From Xanthomonas sp. XNM01 (lineage in GTDB: Bacteria > Pseudomonadota > Gammaproteobacteria > Xanthomonadales > Xanthomonadaceae): 64,000 nt of DNA. The DNA lies in NCBI RefSeq assembly GCF_014851915.1, contig NZ_JACVAP010000001.1, positions 1,302,001-1,366,000 of the forward strand. Direction: 5' to 3'. This document shows positions 30,420 to 42,037 of this stretch, piece by piece. How positions within the stretch are numbered: the first letter of the stretch is position 1; every line of letters begins with the position of its first letter. The notes under the pieces were generated by a model, which was given only the letters and a program-made list of their open reading frames with translations, made no database searches and was not told the origin of the DNA. The translations under genes and the position numbers were made by a program.

Positions 30420-31616
30420 ATGACCACGACCTACACCCTGTCCCGACGCGCCCAGGCGCTGACCAGCTCGGCGATCCGCGAGATCCTCAAGATCACCGAA
30501 CGTCCCGAAGTGATTTCGTTCGCAGGCGGCCTGCCGTCGCCGGCGACGTTTCCGGTCGAGCGCATGCGCGAAGCGACCGACAAGGTCCTGCGCGAGGCCC
30601 CGCAGGCCGCGCTGCAGTACGGCCCGACCGAAGGCTTCACCCCGCTGCGCGAGTGGATCGCCGCGCGCCTGAGCCGTGATGGCGCCACCATCGATCCGGC
30701 CCGCGTGCTGATCACCACCGGCTCGCAGCAGGGCCTGGACCTGCTCGGCAAGGTGCTGATCGACGAAGGCAGCAAGGTGCTGGTCGAGACCCCGAGCTAC
30801 CTCGGCGCGCTGCAGGCGTTCTCGATGTTCGCGCCGGCCTTCGCCGGCCTGCCCAGCGACCAGCAGGGCATCGTCACCGACGCGCTGGACCCGGAGCAGA
30901 TGCGCGGCGCGCGCTTCCTGTACTGCCTGCCGAACTTCCAGAACCCGACCGGCCGGCGCATGCCGCTGGAGCGCCGCAAGGCCCTGGTCGAACTTGCCCG
31001 CCAGGCCGGCGTGCCGCTGGTCGAGGACGACCCGTACGGCGAGCTGTCCTACGGCGGCGAAGCGCTGCCCAGCCTGCTGTCGATGAACCCCGATGGCGTG
31101 ATCTACATGGGCTCGTTCTCCAAGGTGCTGGCCCCGGGCCTGCGTCTGGGCTACGTGGTCGCGCCCGAGCCGGTGTTCGGCAAGCTGGTCCAGGCCAAGC
31201 AGGCCGCCGACCTGCACACCCCGTCGTTCTCGCAGCGGATCGTTTACGAGGCGGTGCAGGACGGCTTCATCGACCGCCACATCCCGGCGATCCGCACGCT
31301 GTACGCGCAGCAGTGCGAGCACATGCTGGCTGCACTGGAACGCGAGTTCCCGGCCGAGGTGACCTGGAACCGTCCGGACGGCGGCATGTTCATCTGGTGC
31401 GACCTGCCCAAGGGCCTGGACAGCGGCGCGCTGCTGGCCAAGGCGGTGGCGCGCAACGTGGCCTTCGTGCCGGGTGCGCCGTTCTATGCGGTCGAGCCGC
31501 AGACCAACACCCTGCGCCTGTCGTTCGTGACCGTGCCGGGCGAACGCATCGATGCCGGCATCAAGGTCCTCGGCGAACTGCTGAAGGCCGAGATCGCCGC
31601 GCTGCAGGCGGGCTGA
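30420..31616 (+). CDS. PLP-dependent class I aminotransferase (2-aminoadipate/aromatic type)
   Basis: The 398-residue fold-type I aminotransferase opens with SRRAQALTSSAIREILKITE and VISFAGGLPSPATFP, typical of the LysN/kynurenine (AadAT) group. It also has LQYGPTEGFTPLREWIAARL, the active-site NFQNPTGRRMP, and the PLP-binding Lys235 in GSFSKVLAPGLRLGY. Substrate could be 2-aminoadipate, an aromatic amino acid or a branched-chain acid; sequence alone cannot decide. Proximity to tyrA makes an aromatic substrate a reasonable guess but no more. A MOSC gene follows after 13 bases. Confidence 0.88.
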   Translation: MTTTYTLSRRAQALTSSAIREILKITERPEVISFAGGLPSPATFPVERMREATDKVLREAPQAALQYGPTEGFTPLREWIAARLSRDGATIDPARVLITTGSQQGLDLLGKVLIDEGSKVLVETPSYLGALQAFSMFAPAFAGLPSDQQGIVTDALDPEQMRGARFLYCLPNFQNPTGRRMPLERRKALVELARQAGVPLVEDDPYGELSYGGEALPSLLSMNPDGVIYMGSFSKVLAPGLRLGYVVAPEPVFGKLVQAKQAADLHTPSFSQRIVYEAVQDGFIDRHIPAIRTLYAQQCEHMLAALEREFPAEVTWNRPDGGMFIWCDLPKGLDSGALLAKAVARNVAFVPGAPFYAVEPQTNTLRLSFVTVPGERIDAGIKVLGELLKAEIAALQAG

Positions 31617-31629
31617 GGCGGGCGCGGCG

Positions 31630-32337
31630 GTGTCGACGACGCTGCCGCGCACGCTGGCGACCATCGAGGCGGTGCTGACCGGGCGGGCGGTGGACTACAC
31701 CCGCCCCGGAAGCCGCAGCGCCATCGCCAAGCAGGCGGTGGCTGCGGCGCTGGCCGGGACCGAAGGTCTGGATGGCGACGAGCAGGGCGACCGCCGCGTG
31801 CACGGCGGGCCCGACAAGGCGATCCACCACTATCCGCGCGACCACTACGCCACCTGGCGTGGCGAGATCGGTGCGCATGCGCTGCTCGACTCCGCCGGCG
31901 CGTTCGGCGAGAACATCAGCACGCATGGCCTGGTCGAGGCCGATGTATGCCTGGGCGACCAGCTGCGGCTCGGTGCTGCGCTGGTCGAGGTCTCGCAGTT
32001 CCGGCAGCCGTGCTGGAAGCTGTCAGACCGCTTCGGCGTGGCCGACATGGCGCGGCGCGTGCAGGACAGTGGCCGTGGCGGCTGGTACTACCGCGTGCTG
32101 GAGCCGGGCGAGGTCAGGGCCGGCGATGACGTGGTGCTGGTCGAACGGCAATATCCGGACTGGCCGCTGCCGCGGCTGGCGGACCTGTTCTACCGCCGCA
32201 TGCAGGAGCGCGCTGAGCTGGAGGCGGCGCTTGCGCTGCCGCTGGTGCCGTCATGGCGCGCCGTGTTCGAGCGTCGCCTGGCGCAGGGCACGACCGAGAG
32301 CTGGCAGACGCGGCTGGAAGGGCCGGCCCGCGACTGA
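31630..32337 (+). CDS. MOSC domain protein (YiiM-like)
   Basis: The 235-residue protein has the MOSC fold used for molybdenum cofactor sulfur carriage or detoxification of N-hydroxylated bases. Motifs are DEQGDRRVHGGPDKAIHHYP, GAFGENISTHGLVEADVCLG, and the conserved Cys in QFRQPCWKLSDRFG. The C-terminal helical 3-alpha domain (ERAELEAALALPLVPSWRAV) matches YiiM. It starts at a GTG (31630), 13 bases after the aminotransferase stop, and has only a weak ribosome site, so it probably depends on read-through from that gene. Converges on rpfF. Confidence 0.88.
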   Translation: MSTTLPRTLATIEAVLTGRAVDYTRPGSRSAIAKQAVAAALAGTEGLDGDEQGDRRVHGGPDKAIHHYPRDHYATWRGEIGAHALLDSAGAFGENISTHGLVEADVCLGDQLRLGAALVEVSQFRQPCWKLSDRFGVADMARRVQDSGRGGWYYRVLEPGEVRAGDDVVLVERQYPDWPLPRLADLFYRRMQERAELEAALALPLVPSWRAVFERRLAQGTTESWQTRLEGPARD

Positions 32338-32359
32338 GGTGCAGGCCTTTTCCTGCCGC

Positions 32360-32390
32360 AAAAACGAAGAAGCCCGGCATCCTGCCGGGC
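32360..32390 (-). terminator. Rho-independent terminator of rpfF
   Basis: GCCCGGCA and TGCCGGGC form an 8-base stem with a 3-base loop (32372-32390). On the minus strand it is followed by TTCTTCGTTTTT. It lies 34 bases after the rpfF stop and also faces the MOSC gene end. Confidence 0.8.
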
Positions 32391-32423
32391 CCGATCCTCC
32401 CCCCTGATGCTGTGACGCAGCGA

Positions 32424-33296
32424 TCAGGCAGCCTCGATACCCGCACGCCGCAACTGCGCGCGCACGATCCGTTCCATCGTCCGCAGCGACTTCTCGCCCA
32501 GACCCAGTGCGGTGTCCACCCACACCTCGGTGATGCCCAGCAGTTCGTCGTAACCGACCGGCTGGCCGAGCCGGCGCACCGCGTTCATCGCAAGATACGA
32601 GTGCGGAGCGCGCTGCTGCTGGCGGATCAGCTCCTGCACCGCCGACTCGCCGTGGCCCTTCGGCACCAGCACGTCGACCACACCGAGCCGGTACATTTCC
32701 TCGCTGCTGTAGATCTCCCCGCTCAGGATCATCTTCTCGGCCTGGCGCGGCGTGACCCGCTTGCACAGGAACGAGTAGGCGCCCATGCCGGGGAACAGGC
32801 CGAACAGCACCTCGGGCAGGCCCATGCCGACGCCTTCTTCGGCCACGATGGTGTGGCAGGCCAGCGCCATCTCCAGGCCGCCACCCAGCGCATCGCCCTG
32901 GATCAGCGCGATGGTGTGCATGTCGCCGCCGAAGCCGGTGTGCACGTGGTGCACGCCCTCGACGCAGCGCTGCGCGTACGCGAGCAGGCGCTCACGATCA
33001 CCGGCGCGGATCAGGCGCATGAACAGGTCCAGGTCGCCACCCAGATTGAAGGCCGACGCGGCCGAGGCCATCACGAAGTGGCGCAGGCGTCCCGGCGAAC
33101 GCTGCTCGGGACGCGCGGTGATCGCGCTCATGTAGGTCCACATGTCTTCGAGCATCTCGAAGCGGCAGCACGGACGCACGCCGGCCTGCGCGGCGTCGGC
33201 GTGCATGTGCAGCCAGTGCGCGTTGCCGTCCGGCGAAGTCTGGACACGGATGGTGGGGAAGCTCGAACTGCGCTGCAGTTTTTCGATCGTGTTCAT
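32424..33296 (-). CDS. rpfF: DSF synthase RpfF (enoyl-CoA hydratase/thioesterase family)
   Basis: The 290-residue crotonase-fold enzyme makes the cis-2-unsaturated fatty acid quorum signal DSF from acyl-ACP. The sequence closely follows Xanthomonas RpfF: HWLHMHADA, FNLGGDLDLFMRLIRAGDRE, HTIALIQGDALGGGLEMALA, EEGVGMGLPEVLFGLFPGMG, YSFLCKRVTPRQAEKM and ITEVWVDTALGLGEKSLRTM. Glu142 and Glu162 align with catalytic Glu141 and Glu161 of X. campestris RpfF. ATG 33296 is preferred since GGAG sits 6 bases before it and the length matches the family (289-290); ATG 33311 is the alternative. rpfB lies upstream; rpfC is not downstream. The leader can fold into alternative hairpins. Confidence 0.95.
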   Translation of the reverse strand: MNTIEKLQRSSSFPTIRVQTSPDGNAHWLHMHADAAQAGVRPCCRFEMLEDMWTYMSAITARPEQRSPGRLRHFVMASAASAFNLGGDLDLFMRLIRAGDRERLLAYAQRCVEGVHHVHTGFGGDMHTIALIQGDALGGGLEMALACHTIVAEEGVGMGLPEVLFGLFPGMGAYSFLCKRVTPRQAEKMILSGEIYSSEEMYRLGVVDVLVPKGHGESAVQELIRQQQRAPHSYLAMNAVRRLGQPVGYDELLGITEVWVDTALGLGEKSLRTMERIVRAQLRRAGIEAA

Positions 33297-33317
33297 GGCG
33301 GTCTCCGGCATGGATGG

Positions 33318-33353
33318 GCCCGGACAGGGGTCCGGGCGGGGTGGGCCCGGACC
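33318..33353 (-). promoter_or_regulatory. Mutually exclusive hairpins in the rpfF leader
   Basis: On the minus strand, segment 1 GGTCCGGGC (33353-33345), segment 2 GCCCGGACC (33337-33329) and segment 3 GTCCGGGC (33325-33318) follow each other. Segment 2 can pair fully with either 1 (9 bp, 7-base loop) or 3 (8 bp, 4-base loop), not both. Segment 3 ends 21 bases before the rpfF ATG, 11 bases from its ribosome site. This resembles an attenuator or translational switch. Confidence 0.5.
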
Positions 33354-33454
33354 GATGCTACACCTGAACGTATCGTTAAAAAGAAAGGCCGCCACCCGCC
33401 ATGGCTGCGTCTGCAGCGTGGCCGATGACGGCCCGGACCTGCGGCTGTCGCGCG

Positions 33455-35158
33455 TCAGTGATGCGCGTCGGCAGCCTCGGCGCGCGGCGCGGAATCACGC
33501 AGTTCCTTGCGCAGGATCTTGCCGACGTTGGTCTTCGGCAGTTCCTTGCGGAACTCGATCTGGCGCGGCTGCTTGTAGCCGGTCAGTTCCTGCCGGCAGA
33601 ACGCCTTGATGTCCTCGGCCGTCAGTGCCGGATCCTTGCGGACCACGAACAGCTTGACCACTTCGCCGGAGCGCTCGTCGGGCACTCCGACCGCGGCGAC
33701 TTCGAGCACGCCCGGCATCGAGGCGACCACGTCCTCGATCTCGTTCGGATACACGTTGAAGCCGGACACCAGGATCATGTCCTTCTTGCGGTCGACGATG
33801 TAGACGAAACCCTGCGCGTCCATCTTCGCCATGTCGCCGGTGTGCAGCCAGCCGTCGGCGTCGATCGCCTTGGCGGTCTCCTCCGGCTTCTGCCAGTAGC
33901 CCTTCATCACCTGCGGGCCCTTGATGCACAGCTCGCCGATCTCGCCCAGCGCGACGGGATTGCCGTCGTCGTCGCGAATGCTGGCATCGGTGGACGGGAT
34001 CGGCAGGCCGATGGAGCCGTTGAACTCCTTCAGGTCCAGCGGATTGATGCAGGCGGCCGGCGAGGTTTCGGTCAGGCCGTAGGCTTCGACCAGGGTCACG
34101 CCGGTGACCTGCTTCCAGCGTTCGGCCACGGCGCGCTGCACCGCCATGCCGCCGCCCAGGGTGACCTTGAGCTGCGAGAAATCCACCTGGTCGAAGCCCG
34201 GCGTGTTGAGCAGCCCGTTGAACAGCGTGTTGACGCCGGTGATCGCGGTGAAGCGGGTGCCCTTGAGTTCCTTGACGAAGCCGGGCATGTCGCGCGGATT
34301 GGTGATCAGGTGGTTGCAGCCGCCCATCTCCATGAAGGCCAGGCCGTTCGCCGTCAACGCGAAGATGTGGTACAGCGGCAGCGCGGTGATGACCACCTCG
34401 TTGCCGCGCTCCAGATTGTTGCTGCCCAGCCAGGCCGAGGCCTGCTGCATGTTCGCCACCAGGTTGCGGTGGGTCAGCATCGCGCCCTTGGCCACGCCGG
34501 TGGTACCGCCGGTGTACTGCAGGAACGCGATGTCGTTCTGGTCGATGTCGACCTGGGGCAGGGGATGACGCTTGCCCTGGTCGAGCGCCTCGCGGAAGCG
34601 GACCGCGCCGGGGATGTCGTAGTCCGGCACCATCTTCTTCACGTACTTGAGCACGAAGTTGATGATGGCGCCCTTGGGGAAGCCGATCATGTCGCCCAGG
34701 CCGGTGGTGATCACCTGCCGCAGCGGCGTCTGCGCCAGCACTTCCTGCACGGTGTGGCCGAAGTTGTCGACCACCACGATCGCCGAGACGCCGGCATCGA
34801 CCAGCTGGTGCTTCAGCTCGCGCGCGGTGTACAGCGGATTGACGTTCACCACCGTCAGGCCTGCGCGCAGGATGCCGAACGTGGCGATCGGATACTGCAG
34901 GCAGTTGGGCGCCATGATCGCGACGCGGTCGCCCTTCTTCAGGCCGAGCGAACCGAGCAGGTAGGCCGCGAACTGGCGGCTGAGGGCATCGAGCTCGCTG
35001 TAGGTCAGGGTCTTGCCGAAGTTGCTGTAGGCCGGCCGGTCGCCGTACTTGCTGACCGAGGCGGCGAACACGTCGGCGATCGAGCGGTACTGGTCTGGGT
35101 CGATCTCGGCGGGAACTCCGTTCGGATAACTCTGCAGCCAAGGACGATCCGGACTCAT
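33455..35158 (-). CDS. rpfB: Long-chain acyl-CoA synthetase RpfB (FadD-like)
   Basis: The 567-residue AMP-forming ligase activates free fatty acids; in Xanthomonas RpfB also helps turn over DSF. Landmarks are the AMP-binding loop [13 protein letters not shown], the A-motif [17 protein letters not shown], the FACS motif [19 protein letters not shown], and the C-terminal Lys region [16 protein letters not shown]. It starts at ATG 35158 after GGGAGGGAA. rpfF follows 158 bases later. The C-terminus (RAEAADAHH) is slightly extended. The gene could equally be the housekeeping fadD; the position next to rpfF and rpfA supports rpfB. Confidence 0.92.
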   Translation of the reverse strand: MSPDRPWLQSYPNGVPAEIDPDQYRSIADVFAASVSKYGDRPAYSNFGKTLTYSELDALSRQFAAYLLGSLGLKKGDRVAIMAPNCLQYPIATFGILRAGLTVVNVNPLYTARELKHQLVDAGVSAIVVVDNFGHTVQEVLAQTPLRQVITTGLGDMIGFPKGAIINFVLKYVKKMVPDYDIPGAVRFREALDQGKRHPLPQVDIDQNDIAFLQYTGGTTGVAKGAMLTHRNLVANMQQASAWLGSNNLERGNEVVITALPLYHIFALTANGLAFMEMGGCNHLITNPRDMPGFVKELKGTRFTAITGVNTLFNGLLNTPGFDQVDFSQLKVTLGGGMAVQRAVAERWKQVTGVTLVEAYGLTETSPAACINPLDLKEFNGSIGLPIPSTDASIRDDDGNPVALGEIGELCIKGPQVMKGYWQKPEETAKAIDADGWLHTGDMAKMDAQGFVYIVDRKKDMILVSGFNVYPNEIEDVVASMPGVLEVAAVGVPDERSGEVVKLFVVRKDPALTAEDIKAFCRQELTGYKQPRQIEFRKELPKTNVGKILRKELRDSAPRAEAADAHH

Positions 35159-35262
35159 GCGCTTCCCTCCCGAGGAATGTCTGTTGCCGGCGGACTCGCA
35201 ATCCGCTGGTCGTGATGGGAGCATACCGTCACGGATGGAAAAGGCGAAGCCGGGAGCGTGCG

Positions 35263-35709
35263 ATGCGGGACAGATCACCGGGTGCGTGGGCGACGCTGCT
35301 GCTGGCGGCGTTGCTGGTCCTTGGCGCGTCCTGTTCCAGGACACCGCCGGAACAACGGCTGCGCGAACAGGTTTCGGCGATGCAGGCGGCGCTCGAGGCG
35401 CGCGATGCGCGCGCCTTCATGGACGGTGTCGGCGAGGAGTTCGTGGGCAACGGTGGCATGGATCGTGCTGCGTTGCAGCAGGTGATCCGAACCCAGGTAC
35501 TGGCCAACATGCGCATCGGCATCACCCTGACGCCGACCGAGGTGGCGCTGCATGGCGACCGGGCGACGGTGCGTTTCACCGCAATGACCACGGGCGGCAG
35601 CGGCCGCTTCGTGCCTGATCGCGGTCAGGTGTACGAGGTCACCAGCGGCTGGCAGGACGTGGACGGCCAGTGGCGCCTGTACAGCGCGGAGTGGAAGCCG
35701 CGGCTGTAA
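35263..35709 (+). CDS. Small lipoprotein with NTF2-like look
   Basis: The 148-residue protein has a lipoprotein signal ([20 protein letters not shown], lipobox GASC, Cys24). The mature part begins with a helix ([20 protein letters not shown]), then beta strands ([20 protein letters not shown] and [12 protein letters not shown]) and ends in [16 protein letters not shown]. This layout is typical of NTF2-like/SnoaL-fold lipoproteins, but I cannot name a function. It diverges from rpfB and converges on acnA. ATG 35263 is chosen because the signal peptide begins there. Confidence 0.75.
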   Translation: MRDRSPGAWATLLLAALLVLGASCSRTPPEQRLREQVSAMQAALEARDARAFMDGVGEEFVGNGGMDRAALQQVIRTQVLANMRIGITLTPTEVALHGDRATVRFTAMTTGGSGRFVPDRGQVYEVTSGWQDVDGQWRLYSAEWKPRL

Positions 35710-35719
35710 CCGTGAACGA

Positions 35720-35746
35720 CTCCCGGCCCGCAGCGCGGGCCGGGAG
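35720..35746. terminator. Bidirectional hairpin between lipoprotein gene and acnA
   Basis: CTCCCGGCCCGC and GCGGGCCGGGAG form a perfect 12-base stem with a 3-base loop, 11 bases after the lipoprotein stop and 8 before the acnA stop. It probably ends transcription from both sides. Confidence 0.65.
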
Positions 35747-35753
35747 CGATGCC

Positions 35754-38519
<2,766 letters not shown>

Positions 38520-38613
38520 GGGTGCACTCCTATGGCATCGGCGGCTGTAGGGACTGACGGCATTCTGACCGATTCAGTGTGTAGGTTCGGTGTCCCGGAT
38601 GTCTTATGCGACC

Positions 38614-38644
38614 TTGAGTATGAATCTTCAAGTATGTATGATTC
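38614..38644 (+). promoter_or_regulatory. Sigma-70 promoter overlapped by repeats, toxin-antitoxin operon
   Basis: TTGAGT (38614-38619), a 17-base spacer and TATGAT (38637-38642) form a strong sigma-70 promoter in an A/T-rich patch. GTATGAATC (38618) and GTATGATTC (38636) are direct repeats 18 bases apart that overlap the -35 and -10. GTGCATAC, at 38645-38652 just downstream, is a near-complement of the repeat core. This fits autorepression by the AbrB-type antitoxin. Confidence 0.65.
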
Positions 38645-38668
38645 GTGCATACTTTCTGGAGCCTACCG

Positions 38669-38878
38669 ATGGAAGCGACCGTCGCCGAGCGGGGCCAGAT
38701 CACCCTGCCCAAGACCGTGCGCGACGCGCTCGGCCTGACCAAGGGCAGCGTCCTCAAGGTCGAACTGGAAGGCAGCCGCATCGTGCTGCGCAAGAGCGTG
38801 GACGACGCCATTTCCCGCGTCCGCGGCAAGTTCGCGCTGGACCCGTCGGCCGGCGAATCCGACGCCTCGGGCAGCTGA
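38669..38878 (+). CDS. AbrB/MazE-type antitoxin (SpoVT-AbrB domain)
   Basis: The 69-residue protein has the swapped-hairpin AbrB domain in its first ~48 residues: MEATVAERGQITLPKTVRDA, LGLTKGSVLKVELEGSRIVL. An acidic C-terminal tail (residues ~50-69) probably blocks the toxin. It would bind its own promoter and neutralise the PIN-domain toxin encoded 7 bases downstream. The start at 38669 follows GGAG with 7 bases spacing and the domain begins right at the N-terminus. VapB- and MazE-like antitoxins share this fold; the PIN partner makes a VapB role likely. Confidence 0.88.
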   Translation: MEATVAERGQITLPKTVRDALGLTKGSVLKVELEGSRIVLRKSVDDAISRVRGKFALDPSAGESDASGS

Positions 38879-38885
38879 CGTCCTG

Positions 38886-39284
38886 ATGATCGCCATCGAC
38901 GCCCCCGTCCTGGTCGAACTGCTCGCCGACGGCCCGCAGGCCGATGCGGTCGAAGCCTGCCTGCGCCAGTGCCTGGGCAGCGGCCGGGTCGTGGTGTCCG
39001 ACGCCGCCCTGGCCGAGCTGTGCGCCGCACTGAAGAACGGCGCCGAGGCGCTGGGCGCGCTGGAGGAGATGGGCATCCATTTCAGTCCGCTGGAAGCCAA
39101 GTCGGCGCTGCGCGCGGGCGAGATGCAGCGGCGGCTGCGCCAGCGCGGCGCGCCGCCGCGGCCGCTGGCCGATTTCCTGGTCGGTGCGCACGCGCTGCTG
39201 CAGTGCGACGCGCTGATCACCAACGACACCACCTTTTACCGCGACTACTTCAAGGGCCTGAAGCTGATCGTGCCGCAAGCCTGA
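38886..39284 (+). CDS. vapC: PIN-domain ribonuclease toxin (VapC-like)
   Basis: The 132-residue PIN nuclease carries the four acidic residues expected for Mg2+-dependent RNA cleavage: Asp5 ([13 protein letters not shown]), Glu44 ([11 protein letters not shown]), Asp96 ([14 protein letters not shown]) and Asp114 ([12 protein letters not shown]). The start lies 7 bases after the antitoxin stop. The target RNA cannot be told. No disruption is seen, so the toxin is probably functional. The pair sits between acnA and acnB and reads toward acnB, whose start lies 47 bases after the toxin stop, so read-through may reach acnB. Confidence 0.88.
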   Translation: MIAIDAPVLVELLADGPQADAVEACLRQCLGSGRVVVSDAALAELCAALKNGAEALGALEEMGIHFSPLEAKSALRAGEMQRRLRQRGAPPRPLADFLVGAHALLQCDALITNDTTFYRDYFKGLKLIVPQA

Positions 39285-39331
39285 GCCCGCCCCAGACCGT
39301 TTTTCCTGTTCCGCATTCCCGGAGAGTTGTC

Positions 39332-41932
39332 ATGTTGGAAGCCTACCGCCACCACGTCGACGAGCGCGCCGCGCTCGGCATCCCGCCGCTGCCGCTGAGC
39401 GCGCAGCAGACCGCCGAGCTGATCGAGCTGATCAAGCATCCGCCGGCCGGCGAGGAAGCCTTCCTCGTCGAGCTGCTCTCCTACCGCGTCCCCGCCGGCG
39501 TCGATGACGCGGCCAAGGTCAAGGCCTCGTACCTGGCTGCGGTCGCCTTCGGCACCGAGAAGACCCCGCTGATCAGCGCGCAGCGCGCCACCGAGCTGCT
39601 GGGCACGATGCTGGGCGGCTACAACATCCACCCGCTGATCGAGCTGCTCGACAACGCCGAGCTGGGCCCGGTCGCGGCCGAGGGCCTGAAGCACACGCTG
39701 CTGGTGTTCGATGCGTTCCACGACGTCGAAGAGAAGGCCAAGGCCGGCAACGCCAACGCCCAGGCCGTGCTGCAGAGCTGGGCTGATGCCGAGTGGTTCA
39801 CCAGCAAGCCGGAAGTGCCGCAGAGTCTGACCATCACCGTGTTCAAGGTGCCTGGCGAGACCAACACCGACGACCTGTCGCCGGCGCCGGATGCCACCAC
39901 CCGTCCGGACATCCCGATGCACGCGCTGGCGATGCTGAAGAACAAGCGTCCCGACGCGCCGTTCGTGCCGGAGGAAGACGGCAAGCGCGGCCCGATCCAG
40001 GAAATCCTGTCGCTGAAGGACAAGGGCCACCTGGTCGCCTACGTCGGCGACGTGGTCGGCACCGGTTCCTCGCGCAAGTCGGCGACCAACAGCGTGCTGT
40101 GGTTCACCGGCGAGGACATCCCGTACATCCCGAACAAGCGCTTCGGCGGCGTCTGCCTGGGTTCGAAGATCGCCCCGATCTTCTACAACACGATGGAAGA
40201 CGCCGGCGCGCTGCCGATCGAGCTGGACGTGTCGCAGATGAACCACGGCGACGTGGTCGAGCTGCAGCCGTACGCCGGCAAGGCGATCAAGGACGGGCAG
40301 GTGATCGCCGAGTTCCAGGTCAAGTCCGACGTGCTGTTCGACGAAGTGCGCGCCGGTGGCCGCATCCCGCTGATCATCGGCCGTGGTCTGACCGCCAAGG
40401 CACGCGAGGCCCTCGGCCTGCCGGTGACCGAGCTGTTCCGCCAGCCGCAGCAGCCGGCCGATACCGGCACCGGCTTCTCCCTGGCGCAGAAGATGGTCGG
40501 CCGCGCCTGCGGTCTGCCGGAAGGCCAGGGCGTGCGCCCGGGCACCTACTGCGAGCCGAAGATGACCTCGGTCGGCTCGCAGGACACCACCGGCCCGATG
40601 ACCCGCGACGAGCTGAAGGACCTGGCCTGCCTGGGCTTCTCGGCCGACCTGGTGATGCAGTCGTTCTGCCACACCGCCGCGTATCCGAAGCCGGTGGACG
40701 TCAAGACCCACCACACCCTGCCGGAGTTCATCTCCACCCGCGGCGGCATCTCGCTGCGCCCGGGCGACGGCGTGATCCACAGCTGGCTCAACCGCATGCT
40801 GCTGCCCGACACGGTCGGCACCGGCGGCGACTCGCACACCCGCTTCCCGGTGGGCATCTCGTTCCCGGCCGGTTCGGGCCTGGTCGCCTTCGCCGCGGCC
40901 ACCGGCGTGATGCCGCTGGACATGCCGGAATCGGTGCTGGTGCGGTTCAAGGGCGAGCTGCAGCCGGGCGTGACCCTGCGCGACCTGGTCAACGCGATCC
41001 CGCTGTACGCGATCAAGGCCGGTCTGCTGACCGTGGCCAAGGCAGGCAAGAAGAACATCTTCTCCGGTCGCATCCTCGAGATCGAAGGTCTGCCGGACCT
41101 GAAGGTGGAGCAGGCGTTCGAGCTGTCCGACGCCTCGGCCGAGCGCTCGGCCGCCGGCTGCACCGTGCGCCTGAACAAGGAGCCGATCATCGAGTACCTC
41201 AACAGCAACATCACGCTGCTGAAGTGGATGATCGCCGAGGGGTATCAGGACCCGCGTTCGCTGGCCCGCCGCATCGCCAAGATGGAAGCGTGGCTGGCCG
41301 ACCCGCAGCTGCTCGAGCCCGATGCCGACGCCGAGTACGCGGCGGTCATCGAGATCGACCTGGCCGACGTGCATGAGCCGATCGTGGCCTGCCCGAACGA
41401 CCCGGACGACGTGAAGACCCTGTCCGACGTCGCCGGCGCGACCATCGACGAGGTGTTCATCGGTTCGTGCATGACCAACATCGGCCACTTCCGTGCGGCC
41501 GCGAAGCTGCTGGAAGGCAAGCGCGACATCCCGACCAAGCTGTGGGTCGCGCCGCCGACCAAGATGGACGCCTCGGAGCTGACCAAGGAAGGCCATTACG
41601 GCACCTTCGGCGCCGCCGGCGCGCGCATGGAAATGCCGGGCTGCTCGCTGTGCATGGGCAACCAGGCGCAGGTGCGCGAGGGCGCGACGGTGTTCTCCAC
41701 CAGCACCCGCAACTTCCCGAACCGTCTGGGCCGCAACTCCAACGTGTACCTGGGCTCGGCCGAGCTGGCCGCGATCTGCTCGCGTCTGGGCCGGATCCCG
41801 ACCAAGGCCGAGTACATGGTCGACGTCGGCGTGCTCGACGCCAGCGGCAAGGAGATCTACCGCTACATGAACTTCGACCAGATCGAGGACTACAGCAAGG
41901 TCGCCGGGAAGGTGCCGGCCGCCGCCTGCTGA
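39332..41932 (+). CDS. acnB: Bifunctional aconitate hydratase 2 / 2-methylisocitrate dehydratase (AcnB)
   Basis: The 866-residue TCA-cycle enzyme is of standard length. It has the AcnB-specific N-terminal HEAT-like domain ([40 protein letters not shown]), the swivel domain ([40 protein letters not shown]), [20 protein letters not shown], and the Fe-S Cys in [19 protein letters not shown] and [16 protein letters not shown] 39332 follows GGAGAGTTGTC. Its own promoter is unclear; it may be served partly from the toxin-antitoxin promoter. It ends in a very strong bidirectional terminator. Confidence 0.97.
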   Translation: MLEAYRHHVDERAALGIPPLPLSAQQTAELIELIKHPPAGEEAFLVELLSYRVPAGVDDAAKVKASYLAAVAFGTEKTPLISAQRATELLGTMLGGYNIHPLIELLDNAELGPVAAEGLKHTLLVFDAFHDVEEKAKAGNANAQAVLQSWADAEWFTSKPEVPQSLTITVFKVPGETNTDDLSPAPDATTRPDIPMHALAMLKNKRPDAPFVPEEDGKRGPIQEILSLKDKGHLVAYVGDVVGTGSSRKSATNSVLWFTGEDIPYIPNKRFGGVCLGSKIAPIFYNTMEDAGALPIELDVSQMNHGDVVELQPYAGKAIKDGQVIAEFQVKSDVLFDEVRAGGRIPLIIGRGLTAKAREALGLPVTELFRQPQQPADTGTGFSLAQKMVGRACGLPEGQGVRPGTYCEPKMTSVGSQDTTGPMTRDELKDLACLGFSADLVMQSFCHTAAYPKPVDVKTHHTLPEFISTRGGISLRPGDGVIHSWLNRMLLPDTVGTGGDSHTRFPVGISFPAGSGLVAFAAATGVMPLDMPESVLVRFKGELQPGVTLRDLVNAIPLYAIKAGLLTVAKAGKKNIFSGRILEIEGLPDLKVEQAFELSDASAERSAAGCTVRLNKEPIIEYLNSNITLLKWMIAEGYQDPRSLARRIAKMEAWLADPQLLEPDADAEYAAVIEIDLADVHEPIVACPNDPDDVKTLSDVAGATIDEVFIGSCMTNIGHFRAAAKLLEGKRDIPTKLWVAPPTKMDASELTKEGHYGTFGAAGARMEMPGCSLCMGNQAQVREGATVFSTSTRNFPNRLGRNSNVYLGSAELAAICSRLGRIPTKAEYMVDVGVLDASGKEIYRYMNFDQIEDYSKVAGKVPAAAC

Positions 41933-41950
41933 CGCAGCCTCACGGCTCGA

Positions 41951-41981
41951 CGAAAACGCCCGGCACCGCCGGGCGTTTTCG
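41951..41981. terminator. Strong bidirectional terminator between acnB and the GGDEF gene
   Basis: CGAAAACGCCCGGC and GCCGGGCGTTTTCG form a perfect 14-base stem with a 3-base loop. TTTT lies on the 3' side for both strands, so it serves acnB (+) and the propeller-GGDEF gene (-). Confidence 0.9.
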
Positions 41982-42037
41982 TGTGTGCGGATGCAGCGCG
42001 ATGCACGCGGCGGACTTGCGTCGCTGCTGTGTCGCCG

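Noticed and set aside
33361-33400. Terminator and new promoter between rpfB and rpfF
   Set aside because: A T-rich patch is present, but I could not find a good stem next to it. The candidate -35/-10 (CTTTTT, 17 bases, TAGCAT) is too weak to call.
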